The notes under the pieces were generated by a model. It was not told the DNA's origin, did no database searches, and saw only the letters and a program-made list of their open reading frames with translations. Position numbers and translations under genes: made by a program. DNA of 64,000 nucleotides from Xiphias gladius (lineage: Eukaryota; Chordata; Actinopteri; Istiophoriformes; Xiphiidae): NCBI RefSeq assembly GCF_016859285.1, contig NC_053416.1, positions 12,148,001-12,212,000 of the forward strand. The letters are read 5' to 3'. Shown here in pieces: positions 63,824-64,000 of this stretch; position 1 is the stretch's first letter, and every line of letters begins with the position of its first letter.

Positions 63824-64000
63824 CTGAAAAAACAAAAACAAAAAAAACCCAAAAATAGCCGAGCAAGTTAAGTAATGTCTGTGTAATAGAACAAAAAGCC
63901 ACAATAAACCTTCTCTGCCAAAATTTCCAACATCGGCATGTGGTAAAGGCATTCTCCCAGTACAGTGTGTGTATTAATTTAAATGTGCTTCTAATAGAAC

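Overview
The window reads as teleost (ray-finned fish) nuclear DNA, probably from a percomorph. It carries intron-rich vertebrate genes, fish-type Tc1/mariner remnants, a Penelope-like retroelement, a tRNA-derived SINE, long CA microsatellites and several repeat families I recognise from teleost genomes. Three genes were found by joining exons by eye through splice sites and protein-family similarity. No bacterial-type operon, CRISPR array or self-evident new system is present.

Layout. (1) About 1-36.5 kb, minus strand: jakmip2 (JAKMIP/NECC long coiled-coil family). I could assemble the complete coding sequence: 22 coding exons, 822 codons, from the ATG at 20863 to the stop at 5178, including the short last exon for the hydrophobic C-terminal tail. 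Every coding exon is a multiple of three and every intron is phase 0. A non-coding first exon is proposed at about 36.4 kb, in a CpG-rich block, followed by a first intron of about 15 kb. The bases below 5178 are 3' UTR or downstream flank. Introns and flanks hold a Tc1-like element with a nested insertion (13.1-14.9 kb), a second Tc1-like remnant (26.8-27.7 kb), a palindromic pair of Tc1 ends (23.2 kb), a 90-bp CA tract, and a tandem duplication that placed a decayed copy of the first coding exon inside the intron downstream of it (19.6 kb).

(2) About 36.7-41.5 kb: the intergenic interval between two divergent promoters, occupied largely by a decayed Penelope-like element (37.8-39.4 kb, minus strand) with reverse transcriptase and GIY-YIG endonuclease remnants.

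(3) 41.5-55.8 kb, plus strand: a complete SLC6 neurotransmitter/osmolyte transporter gene. It has 14 coding exons, 603 codons and 12 membrane segments, and is closest to the GABA/betaine/taurine branch. It has an unusual Gly-Pro-Gly-Asn in the unwound part of TM1. Its introns contain an LTR-like segment, a tRNA-derived SINE, perfect palindromes and other repeats.

(4) 55.8-62.4 kb: intergenic, with dispersed repeats only. (5) 62.4-64 kb, minus strand: the 3' UTR and terminal coding exon of a collagen prolyl 4-hydroxylase alpha subunit, best matching p4ha2, converging on the SLC6 gene.

The three genes do not form a pathway: one is a neuroendocrine Golgi/microtubule-associated coiled-coil protein, one a plasma-membrane Na+/Cl- symporter, and one an ER collagen-modifying enzyme. 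The more unusual observations are the duplicated first exon with a new in-frame ATG and an intact splice donor, a possible splice-spanning upstream ORF of jakmip2, and the altered TM1 of the transporter.
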